Source: Alistipes sp. (GTDB lineage: Bacteria; Bacteroidota; Bacteroidia; Bacteroidales; Rikenellaceae). From it: a stretch of DNA of 7,803 bases. Made by a program: the position numbers and the translations under genes. The notes under the pieces are model-generated. The model was not told the DNA's origin. It did no database searches and was given only the letters and a program-made list of their open reading frames with translations. Where the stretch lies: NCBI GenBank assembly GCA_017380275.1, contig JAFOEH010000258.1:1-7803 (forward strand), written 5' to 3'. Positions 1 through 5,470 of the stretch are shown here, piece by piece. Position 1 is the first letter of the stretch; every line of letters begins with the position of its first letter.

Positions 1-15
1 GATATTGTTGCATAA
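1..15 (+). CDS. rplU: Probable C-terminal end of ribosomal protein L21 (partial)
   Basis: The first 15 bases read Asp-Ile-Val-Ala-stop in frame 1 and end 18 nt before the L27 start. rplU directly precedes rpmA in most bacteria, so these codons are probably the tail of L21. Four residues cannot identify a protein. The call therefore rests on gene order and on an in-frame stop at the expected distance. Confidence 0.35.
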   Translation, partial: DIVA

Positions 16-33
16 TTAAAACGTTAGAGAAAC

Positions 34-294
34 ATGGCACACAAAAAAGGAGTAGGTAGTTCAAAGAACGGCCGTGAGTCAGAGAGCAAGCGACTCGGTG
101 TAAAGCTTTTCGGTGGTCAGTTCGCTAAGGCTGGCAACATCATCGTTCGTCAGAGAGGTACTGTACACAACCCCGGTAACAACGTGGGTATGGGTAAGGA
201 TCACACCCTCTTCGCATTGGTAGATGGCACTGTAGAGTTCTGCAAGAAGTCTTCAGGTAAGTCTTACGTAAGCGTAACTCCTCTGGCCGAGTAA
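34..294 (+). CDS. rpmA: 50S ribosomal protein L27
   Basis: This is a component of the large ribosomal subunit whose flexible N-terminus reaches towards the peptidyl-transferase centre and helps place tRNA. The 86-residue product has the family's usual length. It begins [16 protein letters not shown] and contains the conserved block [10 protein letters not shown] (residues 34-43), the following [18 protein letters not shown] stretch, and a C-terminal beta-rich part. The mature-type MAHKKG start shows none of the N-terminal extension that Firmicutes L27 proteins have cleaved off. The ATG at 34 has no Shine-Dalgarno sequence ahead of it, as is normal in Bacteroidetes. It probably follows rplU in one transcript and ends at the terminator at 321-349. 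Confidence 0.98.
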   Translation: MAHKKGVGSSKNGRESESKRLGVKLFGGQFAKAGNIIVRQRGTVHNPGNNVGMGKDHTLFALVDGTVEFCKKSSGKSYVSVTPLAE

Positions 295-320
295 GGTTGG
301 GGTTGAGTATAACCGAATGG

Positions 321-349
321 GCGGGGCTATTTATAGTCCCGCTTTTTTT
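321..349 (+). terminator. Rho-independent terminator of rpmA
   Basis: A 9-bp stem, GCGGGGCTA (321-329) with TAGTCCCGC (334-342), includes one G-U pair. It closes on a TTTA loop and is followed directly by seven T (343-349). It lies 26 nt after the rpmA stop and should end the rplU-rpmA transcript. Confidence 0.9.
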
Positions 350-357
350 GTGCGTGA

Positions 358-368
358 GGGGGGGGGGG
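358..368 (+). repeat. Poly-G tract of 11
   Basis: This is an uninterrupted run of eleven G immediately after the rpmA terminator. Its last three G belong to the left arm of the inverted-repeat element at 366-488. It lies in no gene and is about 180 nt upstream of the next promoter. Such a tract could slip in length during replication, or its length could be a sequencing error. Confidence 0.9.
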
Positions 369-488
369 AATTCGTATGGCTTGCTCTTTCGGCATCTATC
401 TTGAGCACGAAATCCTCACATACCACAAGTATGCTGCGGTTTCTCGCTCTGCGATAGCTTCAAAATAGCTTACGCCCTACGAATTCCC
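366..488. repeat. Intergenic inverted-repeat element with internal hairpin
   Basis: The outer arms are GGGAATTCGTA (366-376) and TACGAATTCCC (478-488), a perfect 11-bp inverted match. It continues inward with GGC (378-380) against GCC (474-476) after one mismatch. Inside, CTATC (396-400) can pair with GATAG (453-457) and GAGC (403-406) with GCTC (446-449). An imperfect stem 409-423/429-443, with G-T pairs and mismatches, closes on a 5-nt loop at 424-428. The segment has no credible ORF. It resembles a small dispersed intergenic repeat of the REP or MITE kind, or a structured RNA. I see no flanking target-site duplication. The arm pairing is seen directly; the class is inferred. Confidence 0.55.
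378..406 (+). repeat. 29-nt direct repeat, copy 1
   Basis: The 29 bases from GGCTTGCTCTTTCGG through CTTGAGC are identical to those at 499-527, 121 nt downstream. Similarity continues for about nine more bases with two differences (ACGAAATCC here, GCAAAATCC in copy 2). This copy lies inside the left half of the inverted-repeat element. Confidence 0.9.
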
Positions 489-498
489 TTTCTGCAGA

Positions 499-527
499 GG
501 CTTGCTCTTTCGGCATCTATCTTGAGC
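499..527 (+). repeat. 29-nt direct repeat, copy 2
   Basis: This is an exact second copy of the sequence at 378-406. It lies just outside the right arm of the inverted-repeat element and ends about 20 nt before the -7 element of the metallophosphoesterase gene. It lacks the other parts of the element, so it looks like a truncated second insertion or a partial duplication. Confidence 0.9.
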
Positions 528-547
528 GCAAAATCCCGAAAAATCAT

Positions 548-555
548 TATATTTG
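548..555 (+). promoter_or_regulatory. Bacteroidetes-type -7 promoter element
   Basis: TATATTTG matches the TAnnTTTG consensus of the primary sigma factor in Bacteroidetes and lies 21 nt ahead of the ATG at 577. No good TTTG -33 box is present at 19-21 nt. The nearest TTG (522-524) is 23 nt upstream and belongs to direct-repeat copy 2. Confidence 0.5.
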
Positions 556-576
556 TGTAAACAAAAACTCCCCGCT

Positions 577-1560
577 ATGAAACGACTTGAATTTCTGCAA
601 CTCTGCGGCGGTATGCTTATCGCCTCGCAACTGCCCGATAAGGCTTGCGCCCGTCTCCTTGAGCCTATCGCTGGCCCCACATCGCTTAGGACCATTAAGA
701 AAATCACCATCGCCGTAGGTGCTACCGCGCCGATTCGTGCGCTGCACATCTCCGATACCCACCTCACGCGCGTCGATGAGCGCGACAATGAGCGCAAGCA
801 CTCTCTTGCCGCATCGCGTCAGCGTGTTTTCCCGTGGGCCGAGCACTACTTCGATGCTGCCATCCGCTATGCGCGCGAGAATAACTTAATGTTGCTCCAT
901 ACGGGCGATCTGCAGGACTTCGTTAGCGAGGCCAATCTCGATTTCATCGCGGAACAGATGGGTGTAGGCGATTGGTACGCCTCGGCTGGAAATCACGAGT
1001 TCTCGCAGTATGTGGGTGAGGCGCGTGAGGATGCGGCCTACAAGCAGCAGAGCTATCACAAGGTGCAGGCGGCCTATCCCAACGATTTGACGGTTGCGTC
1101 GAGGGTGATTAACGGAGTCAACTTCGTGGCCTTCGATGACGTATATTATAATGTTACGGCCGAGCAGCACGCCGCCATCAAGCGCGAGTTCGAGAAGGGC
1201 CTGCCCGTAGTGCTGATGTGCCACGTTCCCCTCTACACACCCGAGCACTGCCGCTCGATCCTTGCTGGTAACAACGGCCTGGCTGGCTATATGACGGGTG
1301 CGCCGCTCGAGTTGACGGAGACCTATCAGCAAGACCCCTCACGCCCTGCTTCGGAGCAGTGGCGCAACCGCTCCGTTCAGCAACGAGCCGACGAGTCGAC
1401 ACTGGCCTTTTTAGCGTGGCTCAAGGAGCAGCCGCTGTTGAAGGCCATCCTCTGCGGTCACACCCATTCGTTCTATCAGGAGCGTTTTTCGCCCACGGCA
1501 ATCCAGTACACCGTCGAGGCGGGTTATATGGGCGGTGCTTACCAGATTGAGTTTATATAA
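577..1560 (+). CDS. Secreted calcineurin-like metallophosphoesterase
   Basis: This is a 327-residue dinuclear-metal phosphoesterase with the family motifs in order: DTH (D60, H62), GDLQD (G110, D111), GNHE (N139, H140), CHVP (H216) and GHTH (H295, H297). These supply the metal ligands for hydrolysis of a phosphomonoester or phosphodiester; the substrate cannot be read from the sequence. The N-terminus (KRLEFLQLCGGMLIASQL) has a basic start and a hydrophobic stretch, suggesting export. It faintly resembles a Tat-type leader but has no twin arginine. I chose the ATG at 577 because the upstream in-frame TTG (553) lies inside the -7 promoter element. The gene stands alone on this strand and converges on the GDPD gene, sharing its terminator. 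Confidence 0.85.
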   Translation: MKRLEFLQLCGGMLIASQLPDKACARLLEPIAGPTSLRTIKKITIAVGATAPIRALHISDTHLTRVDERDNERKHSLAASRQRVFPWAEHYFDAAIRYARENNLMLLHTGDLQDFVSEANLDFIAEQMGVGDWYASAGNHEFSQYVGEAREDAAYKQQSYHKVQAAYPNDLTVASRVINGVNFVAFDDVYYNVTAEQHAAIKREFEKGLPVVLMCHVPLYTPEHCRSILAGNNGLAGYMTGAPLELTETYQQDPSRPASEQWRNRSVQQRADESTLAFLAWLKEQPLLKAILCGHTHSFYQERFSPTAIQYTVEAGYMGGAYQIEFI

Positions 1561-1593
1561 AAAGAGGTTGTCCCGCAAGGACAACCTCTTTTT
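1559..1593. terminator. Bidirectional terminator shared by two convergent genes
   Basis: A perfect 15-bp stem, AAAAAGAGGTTGTCC (1559-1573) with GGACAACCTCTTTTT (1579-1593), closes on a CGCAA loop. The A-run and T-run at the ends provide a U-tract on either strand. Its left end includes two bases of the metallophosphoesterase stop codon. Its right end is 4 nt from the GDPD stop. Confidence 0.93.
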
Positions 1594-1597
1594 CGTA

Positions 1598-2422
1598 TTA
1601 TTTCAAAACCTTTCGTGGCGTGATCCACGGCATATTCTCCTTTACGAATCCCAGCACCTTTACGGGGTAGTCCGTGCAGGCGATGTCGGCTCCGAGAGCC
1701 AGCGCCAGCTGAAAATCCTCGATCGAAGCACCGGGCCAGAGATTAATAATCAAGCCCTGCTCGTGAGCCTCGGTCACGGCGCGGCGTGACGTTCCTTGCA
1801 CACCACAAGCTACGCGCTTAAGTCCCAGCGACTTGGTTGTCTCGATGGTCTTCTCGCTCACGGGCTCGCTCGTGATAAGCATACACTCGGCATCGGGATG
1901 AAGTTCTTTCATCGTCTTGAGTGAGCGGTGGTCAAACGACGAGAAGATGTAGAATGCACCCTCCGGCTTGCCGCCCATAATGAGCTTGTAAGCCTTGTCG
2001 CAATATACCTTGAGCTGCTCCTCTGAGTAATTGTCCGACTTCATCTCCCACTCGATGTAGGCGATGTCGCTACCGCGGAAGTAATCTACCAACTCATCCA
2101 CGAAGAGGATGGGGTTGCCCTGCTTGGTCTTCACCTTCTTAATCTCCTTGCGCGTCGATTTCTCAACGTCGAGATCAACATCCGTCATTCGCTTGAGTGA
2201 TGCATCGTGAGTTATGACAAGCTCGCCGTCGGCAGTCATACGAATATCGGTCTCGTAGCCGCGCACGCCCTTCTCGTAGGAGCCCTTGAACGCTGCGAGG
2301 GTGTTCTCCTCGAACTCGTAGCGACCGCCGCGATGGCCGATAACCTGAATCTCACGCGCCTGCTGTGCCATTGTTGTGACAGCTGCGGTAAGGGCTAAAA
2401 GTGTAATAAAAAATCTCTTCAT
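1598..2422 (-). CDS. Secreted glycerophosphodiester phosphodiesterase
   Basis: This 274-residue GDPD-family enzyme hydrolyses glycerophosphodiesters (deacylated phospholipids) to sn-glycerol-3-phosphate and an alcohol. A signal peptide, MKRFFITLLALTAAVTTMA, is predicted to be cleaved before Q20, so it probably works in the periplasm. Catalytic motifs are visible: HRGG with H30 and R31, EN (39-40), the metal site E57-T-D59, the second catalytic His in THD (H72), and E124/K128 in IEWEMK. The C-terminal ACTDYP segment closes the TIM barrel as in the family. It lies 71 nt after frr with a terminator between them. I see no clear TAnnTTTG in that gap, so its expression may depend on read-through or a weak promoter. 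Confidence 0.9.
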   Translation of the reverse strand: MKRFFITLLALTAAVTTMAQQAREIQVIGHRGGRYEFEENTLAAFKGSYEKGVRGYETDIRMTADGELVITHDASLKRMTDVDLDVEKSTRKEIKKVKTKQGNPILFVDELVDYFRGSDIAYIEWEMKSDNYSEEQLKVYCDKAYKLIMGGKPEGAFYIFSSFDHRSLKTMKELHPDAECMLITSEPVSEKTIETTKSLGLKRVACGVQGTSRRAVTEAHEQGLIINLWPGASIEDFQLALALGADIACTDYPVKVLGFVKENMPWITPRKVLK

Positions 2423-2443
2423 TGTTTTTCGTGTTTGGGTTGT

Positions 2444-2468
2444 AAAAAAGGCTACCCGAAGGTAGCCT
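2444..2468 (-). terminator. Rho-independent terminator after frr
   Basis: Read on the minus strand, AGGCTACC-TTCG-GGTAGCCT is followed by a run of T (complement of 2444-2449). The 8-bp stem carries a C(UUCG)G tetraloop, an especially stable loop. It begins 25 nt past the frr stop and separates the pyrH-thioredoxin-frr unit from the GDPD gene. Confidence 0.88.
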
Positions 2469-2493
2469 GCATTGTTTATGTAGATCTACCGCA

Positions 2494-3051
2494 TTATACG
2501 GTCATAATCTCCTTCTCCTTGGCGGCCATCAGCGTCTCCAGCTGCTTGGTGAATTTCTCCACGAGCTTCTGAGCCTGGGTCTCGCCATCTTTAGCCTCGT
2601 CCTCGGGCATACCCTCCTTCTGGGCCTTCTTGAATGCCTCCACAGCATCACGACGTGCATTACGCAAGCTCACCTTCGCATTCTCGCCAACGCCCTTAAC
2701 CTGCTTTACAAGCTCCTTACGACGCTCCTCCGTGAGAGGGGGAATCGAAAGACGGATTGTCTCGCCGTTGTTCGAGGGGGTAAGGCCGATGTTAGAGTCG
2801 ATGATCGCCTTCTCGATGGGGCGAATCATATTCTTATCCCAAGGCTGAATCAGGATCGTGCGTGCATCGGGCACGGTCACACTCGCTACGCCCGATACGG
2901 GGGTCTGCGAACCGTAGTAATCCACAAATACACTATTGAGCACGTTGGTCGATGCCTTGCCGGCACGGATGTTCAAAAGCTCTTCGTCCAGGTGGTCCAC
3001 CGTACGCTTCATACGGTCGGTTGCCTCATTGATGATTGTTTTAGTATCCAT
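2494..3051 (-). CDS. frr: Ribosome recycling factor
   Basis: RRF acts with EF-G to split the post-termination ribosome. The 185-residue length is typical. The sequence shows the helical domain start (DRMKRTVDHLDEELLNIRAGKAS, about residues 12-34), the beta domain with VTVPDART and QPWDK, the IGLTPSNNGETIRLSIPPLTEERR hinge region (from about residue 88), and the long C-terminal helices (RRDAVEAFKKAQKEG onward). It is preceded by the thioredoxin gene (58-nt gap) and pyrH on the same strand, and is probably co-transcribed with them. It ends at the UUCG-loop terminator. Confidence 0.98.
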   Translation of the reverse strand: MDTKTIINEATDRMKRTVDHLDEELLNIRAGKASTNVLNSVFVDYYGSQTPVSGVASVTVPDARTILIQPWDKNMIRPIEKAIIDSNIGLTPSNNGETIRLSIPPLTEERRKELVKQVKGVGENAKVSLRNARRDAVEAFKKAQKEGMPEDEAKDGETQAQKLVEKFTKQLETLMAAKEKEIMTV

Positions 3052-3109
3052 AGTAGTATCTTTTTATTTGTTCGTTCTCGATTATATTTCGCCTCGATTG
3101 TGGTGATGC

Positions 3110-3661
3110 TTACAGAGCAGCCTCGATAGCCTTGAGCATATTCTCGAACTCGGCGGGCTCGTAACCTACCGAAACATAGATTACCTTACCATCCTTGCCC
3201 ACCACGAAGTTGCGTGGGATGTAGTTCGATGCGTACTTGTTGTAGATCTCCTGCTTGGGATCCAGTCCCATCGGGAAGGTGTAGCCCTGCTTGTCGCGGA
3301 ACTGATCTACGGTTGCCTTCTTCTCACCACGCGAGATTGCCAGCAGCTGGAAGTCCTTGCCCTTGAAGCGATCAACGACATCCTTCTGCATACGCTTGAA
3401 CTCCTCACGGCAGGGAGGACACCACGTTGCCCAGAAGTTGATCAGCACGACCTTGCCCTTGAGCGACGAGAGGGCAATCTTCTCTCCCGTAACCATCTCA
3501 ACGGTAAAGTCGGGAGCTTTGTCACCCTGCTTGATCAGCGTCGTAGCCTCGATCTGCTCCTCCTGCGACTGCGCCGAAGCGCTCATTGGTGCAGCTATCA
3601 CCATCAGGGCGAAGGCTGCCAAAAAGATATATGCCTTGCGGCCGAAATTCTTGATTGACAT
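3110..3661 (-). CDS. Exported TlpA/ResA-like thioredoxin-fold protein
   Basis: This is a 183-residue periplasmic thiol-disulfide protein of the TlpA/ResA/AhpC-TSA type. The leader MSIKNFGRKAYIFLAAFALMVIAAPMSASA is followed by a likely cleavage before Q31. The redox motif WCPPC has cysteines 81 and 84 within FWATWCPPCREEF, preceded by the PDF...G segment and followed by the IPRNFVV stretch carrying the cis-proline. A longer frame opens at 3706, but that start overlaps pyrH by 13 nt and pushes the signal peptide 15 residues inward, so I prefer the ATG at 3661. The CPPC active site suggests reduction of thiols in exported proteins or in cytochrome maturation; the partner is not visible. It lies between pyrH and frr, 32 nt after the former. 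Confidence 0.9.
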   Translation of the reverse strand: MSIKNFGRKAYIFLAAFALMVIAAPMSASAQSQEEQIEATTLIKQGDKAPDFTVEMVTGEKIALSSLKGKVVLINFWATWCPPCREEFKRMQKDVVDRFKGKDFQLLAISRGEKKATVDQFRDKQGYTFPMGLDPKQEIYNKYASNYIPRNFVVGKDGKVIYVSVGYEPAEFENMLKAIEAAL

Positions 3662-3693
3662 AATTGTACGGTTTTTTATGGTTTGTAATATCT

Positions 3694-4404
3694 TTACTCG
3701 CGGCATACGAGCGTTCCGATCTGCTCGCCCGCAAGCACCTTTGCCAAGTTACCCTCGGTGTCCATATCGAATACGATGATGTCGAGACCATTCTCCTTGC
3801 AGAGCGTGAAGGCGGTCATATCCATCACCTTCAGGTTGCGGTTGTACACCTCGTCGAATGTAATCTTGTCGAACTTCGTAGCCGAAGGGTCCTTCTCGGG
3901 GTCAGCCGTATAGACTCCATCCACGCGTGTGCCCTTGAACATCACCTCGGCCTCAATCTCAATGCCTCGCAAAGCCGATGCCGTATCGGTCGAGAAGTAG
4001 GGGTTCGACGTGCCTCCACCGATGATCACCACATATCCTGCCTCCAGATACTCGATAGCCTTTGCCTTCGAATAGTACTCGCCGATGGGCTCCATACGGA
4101 TCGATGTCAGCACCTTTGCCTTAACGCCGTTATCCTCCAGTGCCGAGTGCAGTGCTAGCGAGTTGATGATCGTTGCGAGCATACCCATCTGGTCGCCCTT
4201 CACGCGGTCGAAACCCTTCTTTGCGCCCTGCAGGCCTCGGAATATGTTACCTCCGCCAATAACGATGCCAATCTGCACGCCCGTCGCGGCTGCGGCCTTG
4301 ATCTGCTCGGCGTATGACTGCAAAACCTCGGGCGAAAGACCATAACGCTGCTCGCCTTGCAGCGACTCACCACTGAGTTTGAGAAGTATTCTGTTGTATT
4401 TCAT
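3694..4404 (-). CDS. pyrH: Uridylate kinase (UMP kinase)
   Basis: This enzyme phosphorylates UMP to UDP with ATP in pyrimidine nucleotide synthesis; it is cytoplasmic and a hexamer in the family. The 236 residues have the amino-acid-kinase fold motifs: KLSGE (9-13), IGGGNIFRG (49-57), GDQMGMLAT (70-78), GGGTSNPYFSTDTA (129-142) and VDGVYTADP (161-169). The start is the ATG at 4404, with no Shine-Dalgarno. It heads a minus-strand unit with the thioredoxin gene and frr. Pairing of pyrH with frr is common in bacteria, though usually they are direct neighbours. Confidence 0.98.
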   Translation of the reverse strand: MKYNRILLKLSGESLQGEQRYGLSPEVLQSYAEQIKAAAATGVQIGIVIGGGNIFRGLQGAKKGFDRVKGDQMGMLATIINSLALHSALEDNGVKAKVLTSIRMEPIGEYYSKAKAIEYLEAGYVVIIGGGTSNPYFSTDTASALRGIEIEAEVMFKGTRVDGVYTADPEKDPSATKFDKITFDEVYNRNLKVMDMTAFTLCKENGLDIIVFDMDTEGNLAKVLAGEQIGTLVCRE

Positions 4405-4427
4405 TGCTAAATCAATTTATCTTTTTG

Positions 4428-4435
4428 CGAAGATA
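4428..4435 (-). promoter_or_regulatory. Possible -7 element for pyrH
   Basis: The minus strand reads TATCTTCG, one base off TAnnTTTG, 23 nt before the pyrH start. No TTTG is found at the expected -33 distance. The segment also forms part of a 7-bp inverted repeat (TGCGAAG at 4426-4432, CTTCGCA at 4460-4466). Confidence 0.3.
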
Positions 4436-4564
4436 AGAAAAAAATCCCGTTATATCACACTTCGCAGCAAAACTTTTGTTTTCAACGTAAGTATAAATAC
4501 CTATTTTCTCTGCCTCGATGGCCTATTTATCCCCTTCCGAGCTACGCCATAACCCATTTTTGAG

Positions 4565-4572
4565 TATCTTTG
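4565..4572 (+). promoter_or_regulatory. Bacteroidetes-type -7 element for the LamG/GH30 unit
   Basis: TATCTTTG matches TAnnTTTG exactly and lies 17 nt before the ATG at 4590, giving a very short leader. A TTTG -33 box is absent at 19-21 nt upstream, so the promoter may be weak or need an activator. Confidence 0.5.
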
Positions 4573-4589
4573 CGTAAAACATAAACCCT

Positions 4590-5447
4590 ATGCAAATCCG
4601 TCGTACACTCTCTTTGCTGCTGGCACTCACGCTTCTTGTCGGGTGCGATAATCGTTCCGAGGTTGTTAAACGTGTCGAGAGCCTGCCAAACCTTGTTGCC
4701 TATTGGGACTTCCAGGGCGAGGAGTATCTCCGCTCTAAAGGCAATGTCGAGGCTACGCTGCGAGGCGAGCAGGGTGCTATTCCAGCACTTGTTGAGGAGG
4801 GACCCGTGTCGGGCCGTTCGCTCTGTTTCGATGGCGACGACTACCTCTATATCCCTTACGCCGAGACCGGAGACCTGAACGTGCAGAGTGGCGAAGTTAC
4901 TGTTGTTGCGTGGGTAAAGTGGACCGCCGAGCAGATTGGCTTCGTCGCGGGAATGTGGAACGAGTACGAGGATGGCGGCAAGCGCCAGTATGGTCTGTTC
5001 GTCTCGTTGCCGCACTATAATGGTCGCAATCAGGTGTGCGGTCATATCTCTCTTACGGGCAAGCCAACGCCCCCCTTCCCCTATTCTATTGACTACTCAG
5101 CCTCGCCGCAGACCGTCCCTGCCGATGAGTGGTGCGCCGTGGCCTTTACCTACGATGGTGAGTATATCCGCTCTTATTTCAACGGGCAGTTCGAGGAGCG
5201 CGAGGAGGAGCTTATCGACCACACGGCGGGCTTCGAGGGCTACCCCGATGGACTGCGTCAGGTCAAGAATCCATACTACTTCCCTGATGGCATTGGCGAC
5301 AATGGCTCGGACTTTACCGTCGGAGCGGTCTTCGTCAACAAACGCATCGGCAACTTCTTCAAGGGACAGATTGGCGGCATTGCGGTTTACGACCGTGCGC
5401 TCACGGCCGAGGAGGTGGAGTATGTGAGCCAATGGAATGATAATTAG
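4590..5447 (+). CDS. LamG-domain (concanavalin A-like) lipoprotein
   Basis: This 285-residue protein has a lipoprotein signal peptide: MQIRRTLSLLLALTLLVGC, lipobox LVGC with the lipidated Cys at 19. Asp at +2 and Glu at +5 fit the acidic start often seen on surface-exposed Bacteroidetes lipoproteins. Residues 33-283 form one LamG/concanavalin-A-like beta-sandwich. The signs are the opening LVAYWDF, SLCFDGDDYLYIPY (77-90), VTVVAWVKW (103-111), WCAVAFTYDG with SYFNGQ (181-200), and the closing GQIGGIAVYDRALTAEEVEY (259-278), typical of this fold. Such domains usually bind glycans, and some are enzymes; no catalytic motif is apparent. It sits 23 nt upstream of the GH30 gene and is probably in the same operon, so a substrate-binding partner role is likely. 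Confidence 0.85.
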   Translation: MQIRRTLSLLLALTLLVGCDNRSEVVKRVESLPNLVAYWDFQGEEYLRSKGNVEATLRGEQGAIPALVEEGPVSGRSLCFDGDDYLYIPYAETGDLNVQSGEVTVVAWVKWTAEQIGFVAGMWNEYEDGGKRQYGLFVSLPHYNGRNQVCGHISLTGKPTPPFPYSIDYSASPQTVPADEWCAVAFTYDGEYIRSYFNGQFEEREEELIDHTAGFEGYPDGLRQVKNPYYFPDGIGDNGSDFTVGAVFVNKRIGNFFKGQIGGIAVYDRALTAEEVEYVSQWNDN

Positions 5448-5470
5448 CAAACTTCACTAAATAAAACACA

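Noticed and set aside
378..527. CRISPR array
   Set aside because: There are only two repeat copies at 121-nt spacing, no regular spacers and no cas genes.
553..576. TTG start extending the metallophosphoesterase by eight residues
   Set aside because: The TTG is part of the TATATTTG promoter element and the added residues have no family counterpart; the ATG at 577 begins a sensible leader.
477..846. Overlapping minus-strand open frames of 106 and 99 codons
   Set aside because: They lie antisense to the metallophosphoesterase start and the repeat region, with Arg/Ser-rich or featureless translations and no recognisable domain.
886..1332. 148-codon minus-strand frame
   Set aside because: It is antisense inside the metallophosphoesterase, whose motifs are all intact on the plus strand; the translation shows no domain.
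3662..3706. Longer thioredoxin start at 3706
   Set aside because: It overlaps the pyrH end and puts 15 extra residues before a well-formed signal peptide.
3664..4158. 164-codon plus-strand frame
   Set aside because: It is the complement of pyrH and has no independent features.
4542..5045. 167-codon minus-strand frame
   Set aside because: It is antisense to the LamG lipoprotein gene, which has a clear lipobox and fold motifs.
5448..5470. Separate promoter between the LamG and GH30 genes
   Set aside because: The 23-nt gap holds no TAnnTTTG; co-transcription is simpler.
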